NCBI GenBank assembly: GCA_022561895.1
Contig: JADFQH010000022.1
Location: forward strand, 1-17,414
DNA: 17,414 nucleotides
Reading direction: 5' to 3'
From: Methanobacteriota archaeon
GTDB lineage: Archaea; Halobacteriota; Halobacteria; Halobacteriales; Halalkalicoccaceae
Under the pieces are notes generated by a model that saw only the letters and a list, made by a program, of their open reading frames with translations, was not told where the DNA came from and searched no databases. Both the position numbers and the translations under genes were made by a program. Within the stretch, counting starts at the first letter, position 1. The number at the start of each line of letters is the position of its first letter. Shown here piece by piece: positions 1 through 6,889 of the stretch.

Positions 1-408
1 AAGGCCGCACGCGAGAAAGCATGCGACCCTGGAAAAAGCGAGCGTCGACCCACCCTGATCGAGGCGATCCAGTACCGCTTCGGTGCTCACACCACCGCCG
101 ACGACCCATCAGTGTACCGCGACGAGGAGCAAGTCAAAGAATGGAAGCGAAAGGACCCAATCGACCGCTTCGAACTGTTCTGTCGGAATCGAGGGATCAT
201 CGACAACGAGCGGATCGAAGCGATCGAAGCGGAGGTCGACGAATCGATCAGCAGACTCATCGACCGAGCGGAAGCCTACGAGAGCGATCCCACCGAGATG
301 TTCGCATACACCTTTTCCAAGAGAACCCCCCGGATCGAAGAACAACGGGAGTACCTCCAGAAACTGCGCGAGACACATGGCGACAGCGCGCTGCTCGAAA
401 CCGAGTAA
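1..408 (+). CDS. 2-oxoacid (pyruvate-type) dehydrogenase E1 component, alpha subunit, C-terminal part
   Basis: The reading frame is open from the first base, so the gene starts outside the window; 135 residues remain, ending at a TAA (406-408). The visible part includes the conserved PTLIEAIQYRFGAHTTADDP block followed by SVYRDEEQVKEWKRKDPIDR. This is the C-terminal signature of thiamine-diphosphate-dependent E1-alpha subunits (pyruvate, branched-chain 2-oxoacid or acetoin dehydrogenases). The enzyme would decarboxylate a 2-oxoacid and pass the acyl group to an E2 lipoyl protein in the cytoplasm. The ThDP motif lies upstream and cannot be seen, and neither can the E1-beta partner, so the substrate is open. 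The GTG at 112 is internal and not a start, because strong family similarity continues upstream of it. The gene converges on the peroxiredoxin gene with a gap of only 15 bases. Confidence 0.9.
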   Translation, partial: KAAREKACDPGKSERRPTLIEAIQYRFGAHTTADDPSVYRDEEQVKEWKRKDPIDRFELFCRNRGIIDNERIEAIEAEVDESISRLIDRAEAYESDPTEMFAYTFSKRTPRIEEQREYLQKLRETHGDSALLETE

Positions 409-412
409 ACGC

Positions 413-428
413 CCTGAGCGCGTTCAGG
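413..428. terminator. Small hairpin between convergent genes
   Basis: CCTGA (413-417) and TCAGG (424-428) form a perfect 5-bp stem with a 6-base loop. The stem fills the gap between the two convergent genes and overlaps the stop codon of the peroxiredoxin gene. There is no T-run next to it, so a terminator role is inferred from position only. Confidence 0.25.
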
Positions 429-909
429 ACTGTGCTTCGAGTACGTCCCTGATCTCGCCAACGAGCCACTCGAAATCCGTGTTTTCCTCTTCTTGCCATC
501 GATAGACGATCCGCCCCTCGTCTACGACGAACACCGAGCGTTCCGCGACGAACATAACATCGTAGAAATCCTCGCGGACGACGTCGTAGCTCCGGATCGC
601 CTCGTGGTCGAAATCACTGAGGAGTGGGAACGTCAGCCCCTCTTGTTGGATGAAGATGTTCTGTGCAAACGGGAGGTCGGTGCTGATCCCGTAGACGCGC
701 GCTTCGAGATCCTCGAAGGTCGAAAGCGAATCGCGGAACGTACACAGCTCCTCGGTACAGCCGCTCGTAAAGGCCGCCGGAAAGAACGCCAAGACGACCG
801 GGCCATCCTCGAACACGTCGGAGAGAGTGAACTCCGCAACGTCGTTGTACGCCTCGCCGCGGGCAATCGGGAGCGTAAAATCCGGTGCGATCTCGCCTTC
901 ATCGATCAT
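424..909 (-). CDS. Peroxiredoxin (AhpC/TSA family)
   Basis: This 161-residue protein begins with the typical GEIAPDFTLP strand and carries the peroxiredoxin active-site pattern PxxxTxxC as PAAFTSGC, which puts the peroxidatic cysteine at C51. A second cysteine at C56 (CTEELC) is placed as in Prx proteins that use a nearby resolving cysteine. Family members reduce H2O2 or organic peroxides in the cytoplasm with thioredoxin-like donors. The length is normal for the family. The ATG at 909 is chosen because the conserved N-terminal strand starts straight after it. The gene lies 56 bases downstream of the acetate-CoA ligase gene on the same strand and could be read from the same transcript. I see no clear TATA box of its own. 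Confidence 0.92.
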   Translation of the reverse strand: MIDEGEIAPDFTLPIARGEAYNDVAEFTLSDVFEDGPVVLAFFPAAFTSGCTEELCTFRDSLSTFEDLEARVYGISTDLPFAQNIFIQQEGLTFPLLSDFDHEAIRSYDVVREDFYDVMFVAERSVFVVDEGRIVYRWQEEENTDFEWLVGEIRDVLEAQS

Positions 910-965
910 GACCGTTTCTTTGCGAGGAGCGTAGTAGGACTACCGATTCCGGAGGCGAGTGGCTG

Positions 966-3116
966 TTATCCGTTCGACGATCCCGTCCGGACGAGAACAT
1001 CGACGACCGAAACACCCTCTGGAGAGACGATCACGGGATTCAGATCGAGTTCGGAGATGGCTGGATCGCGCGTGCCAACGGCGAGATCGCCGACTTGTTT
1101 CACGAGCGCCGCAAGTGCGTCGACGTCTTTCGCTGGCTCTCCTCGATAGCCCGAAAGCAGATCGCCCAGTGGGGAGTCGGACATCGCCGCCCGTATCGAC
1201 TCCTCGTCCACCGGAGGAAGTAGCGTTATCCCAGCACTCGGCCCGAACAGTTCGACGAACTCGCCGCCCGGTGCAACCGTCAGGACGGGACCGAACCCCT
1301 CGTCGGTCGAGATCCCGACGAGAACCTCGACGGCGGACTCGAGATCGGCCTGCTTCTGGACCAACACTCCCTCGATCCAGGCTTCGTCCGTCCTCTCACC
1401 CGCTGACAATGACTGGCGGGCGATTTCGACCAGTCGCTCGTACTGGTCGGCGACTTCTTCGGGCGTGACGTCGAGGGCAACCGCACCCGCGTCGCTCCGG
1501 TGGGGAAGCTCGCGCGAATCGACCTTCAGCACGACCGGCCCGCCCATCGATTCGGCGTACCTCCTCGACTCCTCGGGACTCGTTGCGAGCCGTGTCTCGA
1601 CCGATTCGACACCGACCGATTCGAGGAGCGTCGTCGCCTCTTCCCACGTCAACACTCTCTCGGTGGGTAGCGACGGCGTTTCGACTTTTTCAGTATCGAT
1701 AAGCGACGGACCGGACCGACGAGATCGCTGCTCGCCGAAACGAACCAGCGAGGAAAGCGCGTCCAAACACCGACCGGGATCGTAGTAAAGTGGCGTCCCC
1801 GCTCGAACGCGTTCGTAGGGCAACGACGTGTCGCGCCCATTGTCCCTTTCACCGGCTTTCCGTCCGGTCCAGAGGAAGAAGACGGGATCGTCGGCCATTG
1901 TTCTGACCTCCAACATGGCGTCGGCGATGGATTCGGCGCGCTCGCCGACCGCTGGCAGTCCGACCGCGAACACGTAGGCGTCGAAGGCGTCGTCGGCGAA
2001 CACCACCTCCGCGATCTCGGGAAGCACGTCCGCGCCATACCCTCGAATGTCGGCCGGATTGTGGAGTTCGCCGAACGTGAGCAGCTCCTCCATATCGAGT
2101 AGCGCTCCCTCGGTTTCGCCGTCGAGTGCGGGTAAGGAAAGACCACGCTCGTCGGCCAGATCGGCGAGCAGGCTCGCAAGCCCGCCGCTTGTCGAGGCGA
2201 TACAGACGTTCGCACCCGAGGGCGGATCGAACGCTGTGTGTGCGCGTGCGCGCCCGATCAGATCCGGAATGTCGGGGGCGCGCTCGATTCCGGCTCTGGA
2301 AAAACCCGCATCCCACGCCGCAGCGTCGCCCGTCACCGATCCGGTATGCGAAAGCGAGGCCTGTGCGGATCTCGCAGACCGGCCAACCTTCGTTGCGAGC
2401 ACGGGCGTTCCATTTCGCACGATTTCGCCAGCCCGCTCGACGAACCTTCGAGGCTCTTCGACCCCTTCGATATACGCACAGATCACACAGACACGGTCGG
2501 AATCGGCCATAAAATCCATATAATCGGTGATCGACAACCCGGCCTCGTTGCCGGTCGCAGCGATGTAGGCGAACCCGATATCCTCGTCTGCAGCCCGCTC
2601 GTAAAAGGTCGTAAACGCGAGCGCGCCCGACTGGCTCACCAGCCCGATCGAGCCTTTCTCGGGTTTTCGAGAGCAGGTCGAGGTGATGACCGTCTCGTCG
2701 TGGGTGTTCGCAATTCCAATAGTATTCGGCCCGCAGATCGCCATCCCGTAGCTCTCTCCTACGTCTCCCAACTGGACTTCGAGATCCGCACCCTCCTCGT
2801 CGGTCTCTCCGAACCCGGCGGTGATGACGAGCGCACTCGGGACGCCCATCTCGCCCGCCTCACGAACGGTGTCGATGACGTACTCGCGGGGGACGTTTAC
2901 GACGACGAGATCGACGGTTTCGGGGATCTCGGTGATCGAATCATAACACGGCTCGCCCCAGACCCGCTCTCGACTCGGATTCACGAAATAGAGATCGCCG
3001 TCGTAGCCGTAGTTAGTGAGGTTCTCGATCAGGTTCGAAGCGTACCACGAGTCGGGGCTTGCGCCGACAACGGCCACGGATTCGGGAGCGAACAGCGATT
3101 CTAACTCGGGTTCCAT
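966..3116 (-). CDS. Acetate/acyl-CoA ligase (ADP-forming), fused alpha-beta form
   Basis: The 716-residue protein has the full fused architecture. It runs from a CoA-binding Rossmann domain (residues 5-130, starting SVAVVGAS) through a succinyl-CoA-ligase-like flavodoxin domain with GLVSQSGA near 158 to an ATP-grasp domain (about 487-716). H257 in the SHTGS motif is the expected phosphohistidine, and H539 in HRSDAG matches the second histidine that passes the phosphate to ADP. The family converts acyl-CoA, ADP and phosphate to acid, CoA and ATP; in haloarchaea it works in acetate formation and overflow metabolism. An upstream in-frame ATG at 3152 exists, but the family N-terminus starts at the ATG at 3116. 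The MFS gene ends 44 bases upstream on the same strand. The acyl specificity cannot be read from the sequence. Confidence 0.93.
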   Translation of the reverse strand: MEPELESLFAPESVAVVGASPDSWYASNLIENLTNYGYDGDLYFVNPSRERVWGEPCYDSITEIPETVDLVVVNVPREYVIDTVREAGEMGVPSALVITAGFGETDEEGADLEVQLGDVGESYGMAICGPNTIGIANTHDETVITSTCSRKPEKGSIGLVSQSGALAFTTFYERAADEDIGFAYIAATGNEAGLSITDYMDFMADSDRVCVICAYIEGVEEPRRFVERAGEIVRNGTPVLATKVGRSARSAQASLSHTGSVTGDAAAWDAGFSRAGIERAPDIPDLIGRARAHTAFDPPSGANVCIASTSGGLASLLADLADERGLSLPALDGETEGALLDMEELLTFGELHNPADIRGYGADVLPEIAEVVFADDAFDAYVFAVGLPAVGERAESIADAMLEVRTMADDPVFFLWTGRKAGERDNGRDTSLPYERVRAGTPLYYDPGRCLDALSSLVRFGEQRSRRSGPSLIDTEKVETPSLPTERVLTWEEATTLLESVGVESVETRLATSPEESRRYAESMGGPVVLKVDSRELPHRSDAGAVALDVTPEEVADQYERLVEIARQSLSAGERTDEAWIEGVLVQKQADLESAVEVLVGISTDEGFGPVLTVAPGGEFVELFGPSAGITLLPPVDEESIRAAMSDSPLGDLLSGYRGEPAKDVDALAALVKQVGDLAVGTRDPAISELDLNPVIVSPEGVSVVDVLVRTGSSNG

Positions 3117-3160
3117 ACCCGACCCTCCGAACCGAGTCACATAATATCTCACCCCGTCGA

Positions 3161-4441
3161 TCAGGCGGGCGTCCGATCACGGACGAGCAACAACACCGAG
3201 CAGAGAAACGCGACGGCGACGGCCCCGGCGATGATCGCAAAGGCCACACGATAACCGAACTCGGTGTAGACGACAGTGCCGCCGACGACGTCGCCGGTGC
3301 GATAGGTGTCGAGAGCCACGCCCATCACCGCCGGGAAGATCGTCGCGCCGATGAACCCGGCGGTGTTGACCGTCGCGGTCGCAACGCCGCTTGCCTCCGT
3401 CGGATAGCGCTCCTTGACGACCGAGAGCGAGAGCACCGCGGCCCCGACGAGAAAGCCACAGAGGAAGTAGACGAGCGCCACGACGAAAAGCGGCGGCCGA
3501 CCGAGGATCGGGATGATCCCGAGGACGAGCGCGAACAGCGCAAGACCGATCGCCATCGGAAGGAGTCTGCGTTCGAGTCGATCCGAGATCCAGCCGATTG
3601 CTGGCGGGCCGACGAGCATGCCGAGCGATCCTAAGAGTGTGTAGTACGAGGCCGTCGTCACGTCGAGTTCGTAGACGACGACGAGATAGGGAACCCCCCA
3701 GAGTCCGATGAGCGTGAGAATCGTGCCCATTCCCGAGAAAAAGACGACCGAAAGGAGCCACTGATCGGGATCGCGGACGAGCTCTCGCAGGTAGTCGCCA
3801 GTCGCTGCGAGCGAGACGGAGGGCTGTTCTGGAACCCCGTCGATCGGTTCCAATCCAGCTGCCTCCGGCGAGCTTCGCGCGAGGACGTAGACGGCGACAG
3901 CAGCGAGAAACCCGACGCCAGCAAGCCCGAAGAACATCCGCTGCCAGCCGATGGTCACCGCAGCGACCGCAAGCGGCGTCGTCGCAAGGATCGCGCCCAG
4001 TCCCGCGACCCCGGCGGTCAGGCCCGTCATCGTCCCGAACTCGTCGGTTCGAAACCAGTTCGCACAGAACCGCAGCGTCGAGATGAAGATCACGCCGCTG
4101 CCGAGTCCGATGACCGCCCGCGAGAACAGCGCGGCGAGATAGCCGTTACTGAACGCAAAACCGACCGCACCGAGACTCAACACGGCTGCACCGCCCGCGC
4201 CGACGTGTCTGGGACCGACCCTATCTGCGAGGACTCCCGTTGGAATCTGGATCGCAGCATAGATCAGGAAAAACGAGGCGTGAAGCGTGCCTAACTGGGC
4301 GGCTGAGATAGCGAAGTCCGCCGTCAGGTTCTCCGAAAGCACACCCGTCGAAAGGCGATGGACGTTGACGAGCAAGAACACCGTCGCCAACGCACCCCAC
4401 GCGAGCCATCGCCGTTTTGTCGGGTCCGAGAACGCACTCAC
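3161..4441 (-). CDS. MFS transporter
   Basis: This 426-residue polytopic protein has about twelve hydrophobic segments in two halves, joined by a more polar loop near residues 190-225. The MFS loop motif between helices 2 and 3 is seen as GVLADRVGPR (69-78). The start is a GTG at 4441, preceded by a GAGG-like stretch on the coding strand; the next ATG upstream is in another frame. It belongs to MFS_1, and its N-terminus (VNVHRLSTGVL) recalls organic-anion or nitrate-type porters, but the substrate cannot be assigned. It lies 100 bases downstream of the sugar dehydrogenase gene and 44 bases upstream of the ADP-forming ligase gene, all on the same strand. Uptake or export of an acid or sugar product is therefore a reasonable inference. 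Confidence 0.88.
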   Translation of the reverse strand: MSAFSDPTKRRWLAWGALATVFLLVNVHRLSTGVLSENLTADFAISAAQLGTLHASFFLIYAAIQIPTGVLADRVGPRHVGAGGAAVLSLGAVGFAFSNGYLAALFSRAVIGLGSGVIFISTLRFCANWFRTDEFGTMTGLTAGVAGLGAILATTPLAVAAVTIGWQRMFFGLAGVGFLAAVAVYVLARSSPEAAGLEPIDGVPEQPSVSLAATGDYLRELVRDPDQWLLSVVFFSGMGTILTLIGLWGVPYLVVVYELDVTTASYYTLLGSLGMLVGPPAIGWISDRLERRLLPMAIGLALFALVLGIIPILGRPPLFVVALVYFLCGFLVGAAVLSLSVVKERYPTEASGVATATVNTAGFIGATIFPAVMGVALDTYRTGDVVGGTVVYTEFGYRVAFAIIAGAVAVAFLCSVLLLVRDRTPA

Positions 4442-4541
4442 CTCTCATGGTTCCCCGGAGCGTCGGGTAAGGGTTGTGATGGGGGTGATGGACGCCGGTT
4501 TCGATCGCACGAAGACGAAACGTGTCGCGGGTTCGGCGGCG

Positions 4542-5792
4542 TTATTCAGGAACCAACCGAACAAGTGGTGCGTCGCCTTCGTCTACGACGACGTAGAGAT
4601 GGCCGGTGTCGGGTGCGACCTTGACATCGCGGACTCGCCAGCCCTGATCGGAAAGCAGTGGGTCGATCTCTTCGACCTCGCGCCCATCGACGCTGAACCG
4701 ACCGAGATACCCTCCAGCGAGGTTGCCCATGAACAGATCGCCCTGCCAGTCGGGAAAGGCCTCACCATCATAGAAGGTCATCCCGCTCGGCGGGAATCCG
4801 CCGGAACCACACTCCCAGTAGTAGACCGGCGCGACCGTCTCCTCGCGCTCATCGGGCTGATCACCGACCGGTGTGTCCGTCCCGTACTCACAGCCATACG
4901 TTGCGATCGGCCAGCCGAAGTTTTCGCCCTCCTCAACGATATTGATCTCGTCGCCGTCCTCCTCGCCGTGTTCGCCCTGCCAGATCTCACCCGTTTCCGG
5001 ATGAACGGTCATCGCCTGCACATTTCGATGGCCGTAGCTGTAGATCGCGTCGGCGACATCGGGATCATCGACAAAGGGGTTATCCTCGGGGATCGAGCCG
5101 TCGGGCGCGAGGCGGAGGGTGGCCCCGAGTTCGTTCGTGGTGTCCTGTGCGACGTGATCCGGCCCGAAATCCTTCTGTTGGCGGTCACCGGTCGTCATAT
5201 ACAGTGCACCCTCGTCGAAGAGAGCTCGTGAACCGAAGTGCCCGTTAGAATCGATGAACGGCTCGGCGACGAACAGCTCTTCGAAGGCGGTGAGCTGGGT
5301 GTCTTCGAGCTGGCCCCGACCAATCGCTGTGGCTGATTCGCCGTCGTCATTGACGACCGAATAGGTCAGATAGACCCACGATTCGTCGGGGAACTCGGGA
5401 TGCAGCGCCACGTCGAGCAGGCCGCCTTGGCCCTCCGCATAGACCTCCGGCGTCCCATCGATCTCCTCGACACTGCCCTCCTCACGATCGACGAGGTTCA
5501 GGGTTCCTCCGAGTTCGGTGACGAGCATCGATGAACTGTCCGGGATGAACGCCATCGCCCACGGGTTGGCGAGTCCCGTCGCTACTTCCTCGATCACCGC
5601 GTCCACTGATTCGCCGTTTTCGCCGTCCGGTGTCGGACCCTCGTCGTCCGATGTCGGGTCCTCGCCGGTCGGATCGTCTTCGCCAAGATCGCCGATACAA
5701 CCGGATACTGAGAACACGCCGAGCGCTGCGCCGGTTTTCAGGACGCTCCGCCGATCGATATCGGTTGGTGGCGGTGTGATCTGTTGACTCAT
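4542..5792 (-). CDS. PQQ-dependent sugar dehydrogenase family lipoprotein (Tat-exported)
   Basis: The 416-residue protein opens with a twin-arginine signal (DRRSVLKTG, residues 13-21), a hydrophobic stretch and a lipobox ending at C32 (SVSGC). A strongly acidic linker rich in D, E, P and T follows (33-62). This pattern fits Tat export and lipid anchoring outside the haloarchaeal membrane. Residues from about 63 form a glucose/sorbosone-dehydrogenase six-bladed propeller. The family general-base histidine is probably H185 in GHFGSR, and TGDR, YGHRN (253-257), GEHGEEDGDEIN and FGWP are further family blocks. Relatives oxidise aldose sugars using PQQ. No PQQ synthesis genes lie in the window. 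The usual HGPxGGDE block reads HGEEDGDE here. The start is followed directly by the Tat signal. Confidence 0.9.
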   Translation of the reverse strand: MSQQITPPPTDIDRRSVLKTGAALGVFSVSGCIGDLGEDDPTGEDPTSDDEGPTPDGENGESVDAVIEEVATGLANPWAMAFIPDSSSMLVTELGGTLNLVDREEGSVEEIDGTPEVYAEGQGGLLDVALHPEFPDESWVYLTYSVVNDDGESATAIGRGQLEDTQLTAFEELFVAEPFIDSNGHFGSRALFDEGALYMTTGDRQQKDFGPDHVAQDTTNELGATLRLAPDGSIPEDNPFVDDPDVADAIYSYGHRNVQAMTVHPETGEIWQGEHGEEDGDEINIVEEGENFGWPIATYGCEYGTDTPVGDQPDEREETVAPVYYWECGSGGFPPSGMTFYDGEAFPDWQGDLFMGNLAGGYLGRFSVDGREVEEIDPLLSDQGWRVRDVKVAPDTGHLYVVVDEGDAPLVRLVPE

Positions 5793-5826
5793 TACGTTTT
5801 CGTTACATTAGACTTTGGAGAGCGCT

Positions 5827-5842
5827 ACATTACACTGTCGGT
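5827..5842 (-). promoter_or_regulatory. Probable promoter region of the sugar dehydrogenase gene, with CCGACAG motif
   Basis: On the minus strand the sequence reads ACCGACAGTGTAATGT, ending about 35 bases before the ATG at 5792. GTGTAATG is an acceptable weak TATA element and would give a leader of about a dozen bases. The CCGACAG part sits exactly where it does in the divergent OsmC-family promoter (6203-6216), directly upstream of the TATA-like bases. No experimental start site is known to me. Confidence 0.4.
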
Positions 5843-5844
5843 GA

Positions 5845-5956
5845 CATACTGCTGGCTGTAAATACGGAAACACCGCTTGGAACGGGTGGCCGAGACACCG
5901 CCGGTAACGGTCGGATCATCACAGTCCCGATGTAAACAGTTACAGCCGACAGTATG
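5845..5956. repeat. Near-perfect 17-base inverted repeat (112-base span)
   Basis: The left arm CATACTGCTGGCTGTAA (5845-5861) and the right arm TTACAGCCGACAGTATG (5940-5956) are inverted copies that match at 15 of 17 positions; only the two central bases (CT versus TC) differ. The arms contain the CCGACAGTAT motif of the interval. No target duplication is evident directly outside them. Confidence 0.6.
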
Positions 5957-6016
5957 CCTACGAAATTCGGTAGTGTACGGTTGGATGGAACTGTTGAGAG
6001 AAATTCGCTGCACCGC

Positions 6017-6048
6017 TCGGACGAACGCCCTGAAAGGAGTTCGTCCGA
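6017..6048. repeat. Perfect 10-bp inverted repeat (hairpin)
   Basis: TCGGACGAAC (6017-6026) and GTTCGTCCGA (6039-6048) are perfect inverted copies with a 12-base loop. It lies inside the gene-free interval, about 190 bases upstream of the OsmC-family gene. There is no T-run, so a terminator is not supported. It could be an operator or part of a mobile-element remnant. Confidence 0.55.
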
Positions 6049-6202
6049 CCGTATCGCAAAGACGGGCTGGAAACCCGCTGTTGCATTCCTCTGACCGACA
6101 GCATACAGCTGTGACTGAAAGGTGGAAAGCGATACTGTCGGACAGAACGGTTGATAGATTCGCCGACAGCCGTGCCCGGCGACATCGTATCAAAGCCCCT
6201 GG

Positions 6203-6216
6203 CCGACAGTATAAGT
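6203..6216 (+). promoter_or_regulatory. Probable promoter of the OsmC-family gene, overlapped by CCGACAGTAT
   Basis: CCGACAGTATAAG runs straight into a TATA-like element (GTATAAGTA, 6209-6217). The TATA centre is about 28 bases before the ATG at 6241, which fits a nearly leaderless mRNA. The CCGACAG part occupies the place of the archaeal BRE, so a protein bound there would compete with or aid TFB. Confidence 0.5.
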
Positions 6217-6240
6217 AATGTTGGGAGAGAACTACGGAAC

Positions 6241-6765
6241 ATGTCAGAGAGTGACTTACAGAGCGAACAGGCACCGTTGAAAGAGCAGTACACAGAAGAC
6301 CCGGAAGAAGCCCAGATCACGCTGTCGGCGACGGGAACCGAGCAGGCCGACGTTCGCTCGTGCGATATCGATATCGGCCGAGCGGTCTACGAAGCCGAGC
6401 TACACGAGGGCGCGGCGGGACCGGGAACGGGCGCGTGTTCGGGCGACCTTCTGCTGGGTGCGCTCGCGGCGTGTTCACAGCTCACCGCACAGGCGGTCGC
6501 CGACGCCTTCGGTCTCGACGTGTCGGTCGAAACCGAGGTGAGCGGCGATCTCGATCTCCGTGGAACCCTCGGAATCGACGAGGATGTCCCAGTCGGATTC
6601 GAGGGGATCCAGATGGAAACCACCGTCCAGGGGGACGTAGATAGCGATACTGCTGTGGCGCTCCAGCGTGCAACCGAAAAATACTGCGTGGTCTACCAGA
6701 CGCTCGTCGCCACGCCGACCATGGAGACCGACTGGCACTTCGAGAACGAGCGCGGAGACGACTGA
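6241..6765 (+). CDS. OsmC family protein
   Basis: This is a 174-residue protein of the OsmC/Ohr fold. The family core CSGDLLLGALAACSQ carries the first conserved cysteine at C78 at the start of the long central helix, and the second is C149 in EKYCVVYQTL. Both thiols of the thiol peroxidase centre are kept, so reduction of organic hydroperoxides is possible, although many OsmC-like haloarchaeal proteins have unknown substrates. The ATG at 6241 is preferred over the in-frame ATG at 6151. A TATA-like box sits about 28 bases before it, and the 30 extra upstream codons overlap the motif array and do not look like protein. The gene is divergent from the PQQ-type sugar dehydrogenase and may share its control. 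Confidence 0.88.
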   Translation: MSESDLQSEQAPLKEQYTEDPEEAQITLSATGTEQADVRSCDIDIGRAVYEAELHEGAAGPGTGACSGDLLLGALAACSQLTAQAVADAFGLDVSVETEVSGDLDLRGTLGIDEDVPVGFEGIQMETTVQGDVDSDTAVALQRATEKYCVVYQTLVATPTMETDWHFENERGDD

Positions 6766-6889
6766 CGAGGACAGCAGAAACCGGCGAGGCGCACGAAACA
6801 GACGCCGTTGGATGCGGACGGTGTGGGAATTAGTACACCTATTTGACCCTGCATAACGAAACCCTGGCCACTCGTAATCGAACACAGCT

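Larger units (their letters stand above)
5793..6240. other. Gene-free divergent interval with CCGACAGTAT-like motif array
   Basis: This 448-base interval lies between two divergent genes, and I see no credible gene in it. CCGACAGTAT or a close variant occurs on the plus strand at 5946-5955, 6045-6054 (CCGACCGTAT), 6095-6104 (CCGACAGCAT), 6163-6169 (CCGACAG core) and 6203-6212. It occurs on the minus strand at 5832-5841, 5905-5914 (weaker, CCGACCGTTA) and 6132-6141. The outermost copies abut the putative TATA boxes of both flanking genes. The interval also holds inverted repeats at 5845-5861/5940-5956 and 6017-6026/6039-6048. A cluster of regulator binding sites is the simplest reading; remains of a small non-autonomous mobile element are the alternative. 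Confidence 0.6.

Noticed and set aside
112..408. GTG at 112 as the start of a 98-residue protein
   Set aside because: The same frame is open to the window edge, and upstream residues (PTLIEAIQYRFGAHTTADD) match the E1-alpha family, so the gene is only cut by the window.
3117..3152. Upstream ATG at 3152 as the start of the ADP-forming ligase
   Set aside because: The 12 extra residues (MRYYVTRFGGSG) are not part of the family N-terminus, and the ATG at 3116 gives the standard start.
6151..6240. Upstream ATG at 6151 as the start of the OsmC-family protein
   Set aside because: The extension crosses the TATA-like element and CCGACAG copies, and the ATG at 6241 fits the promoter spacing.
5825..6274. 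149-codon minus-strand frame and a 113-codon plus-strand frame (5877-6218) across the gene-free interval
   Set aside because: Both are rich in Cys, Ser and Arg, unlike the acidic proteins around them, have no promoter spacing and overlap the motif array and inverted repeats.
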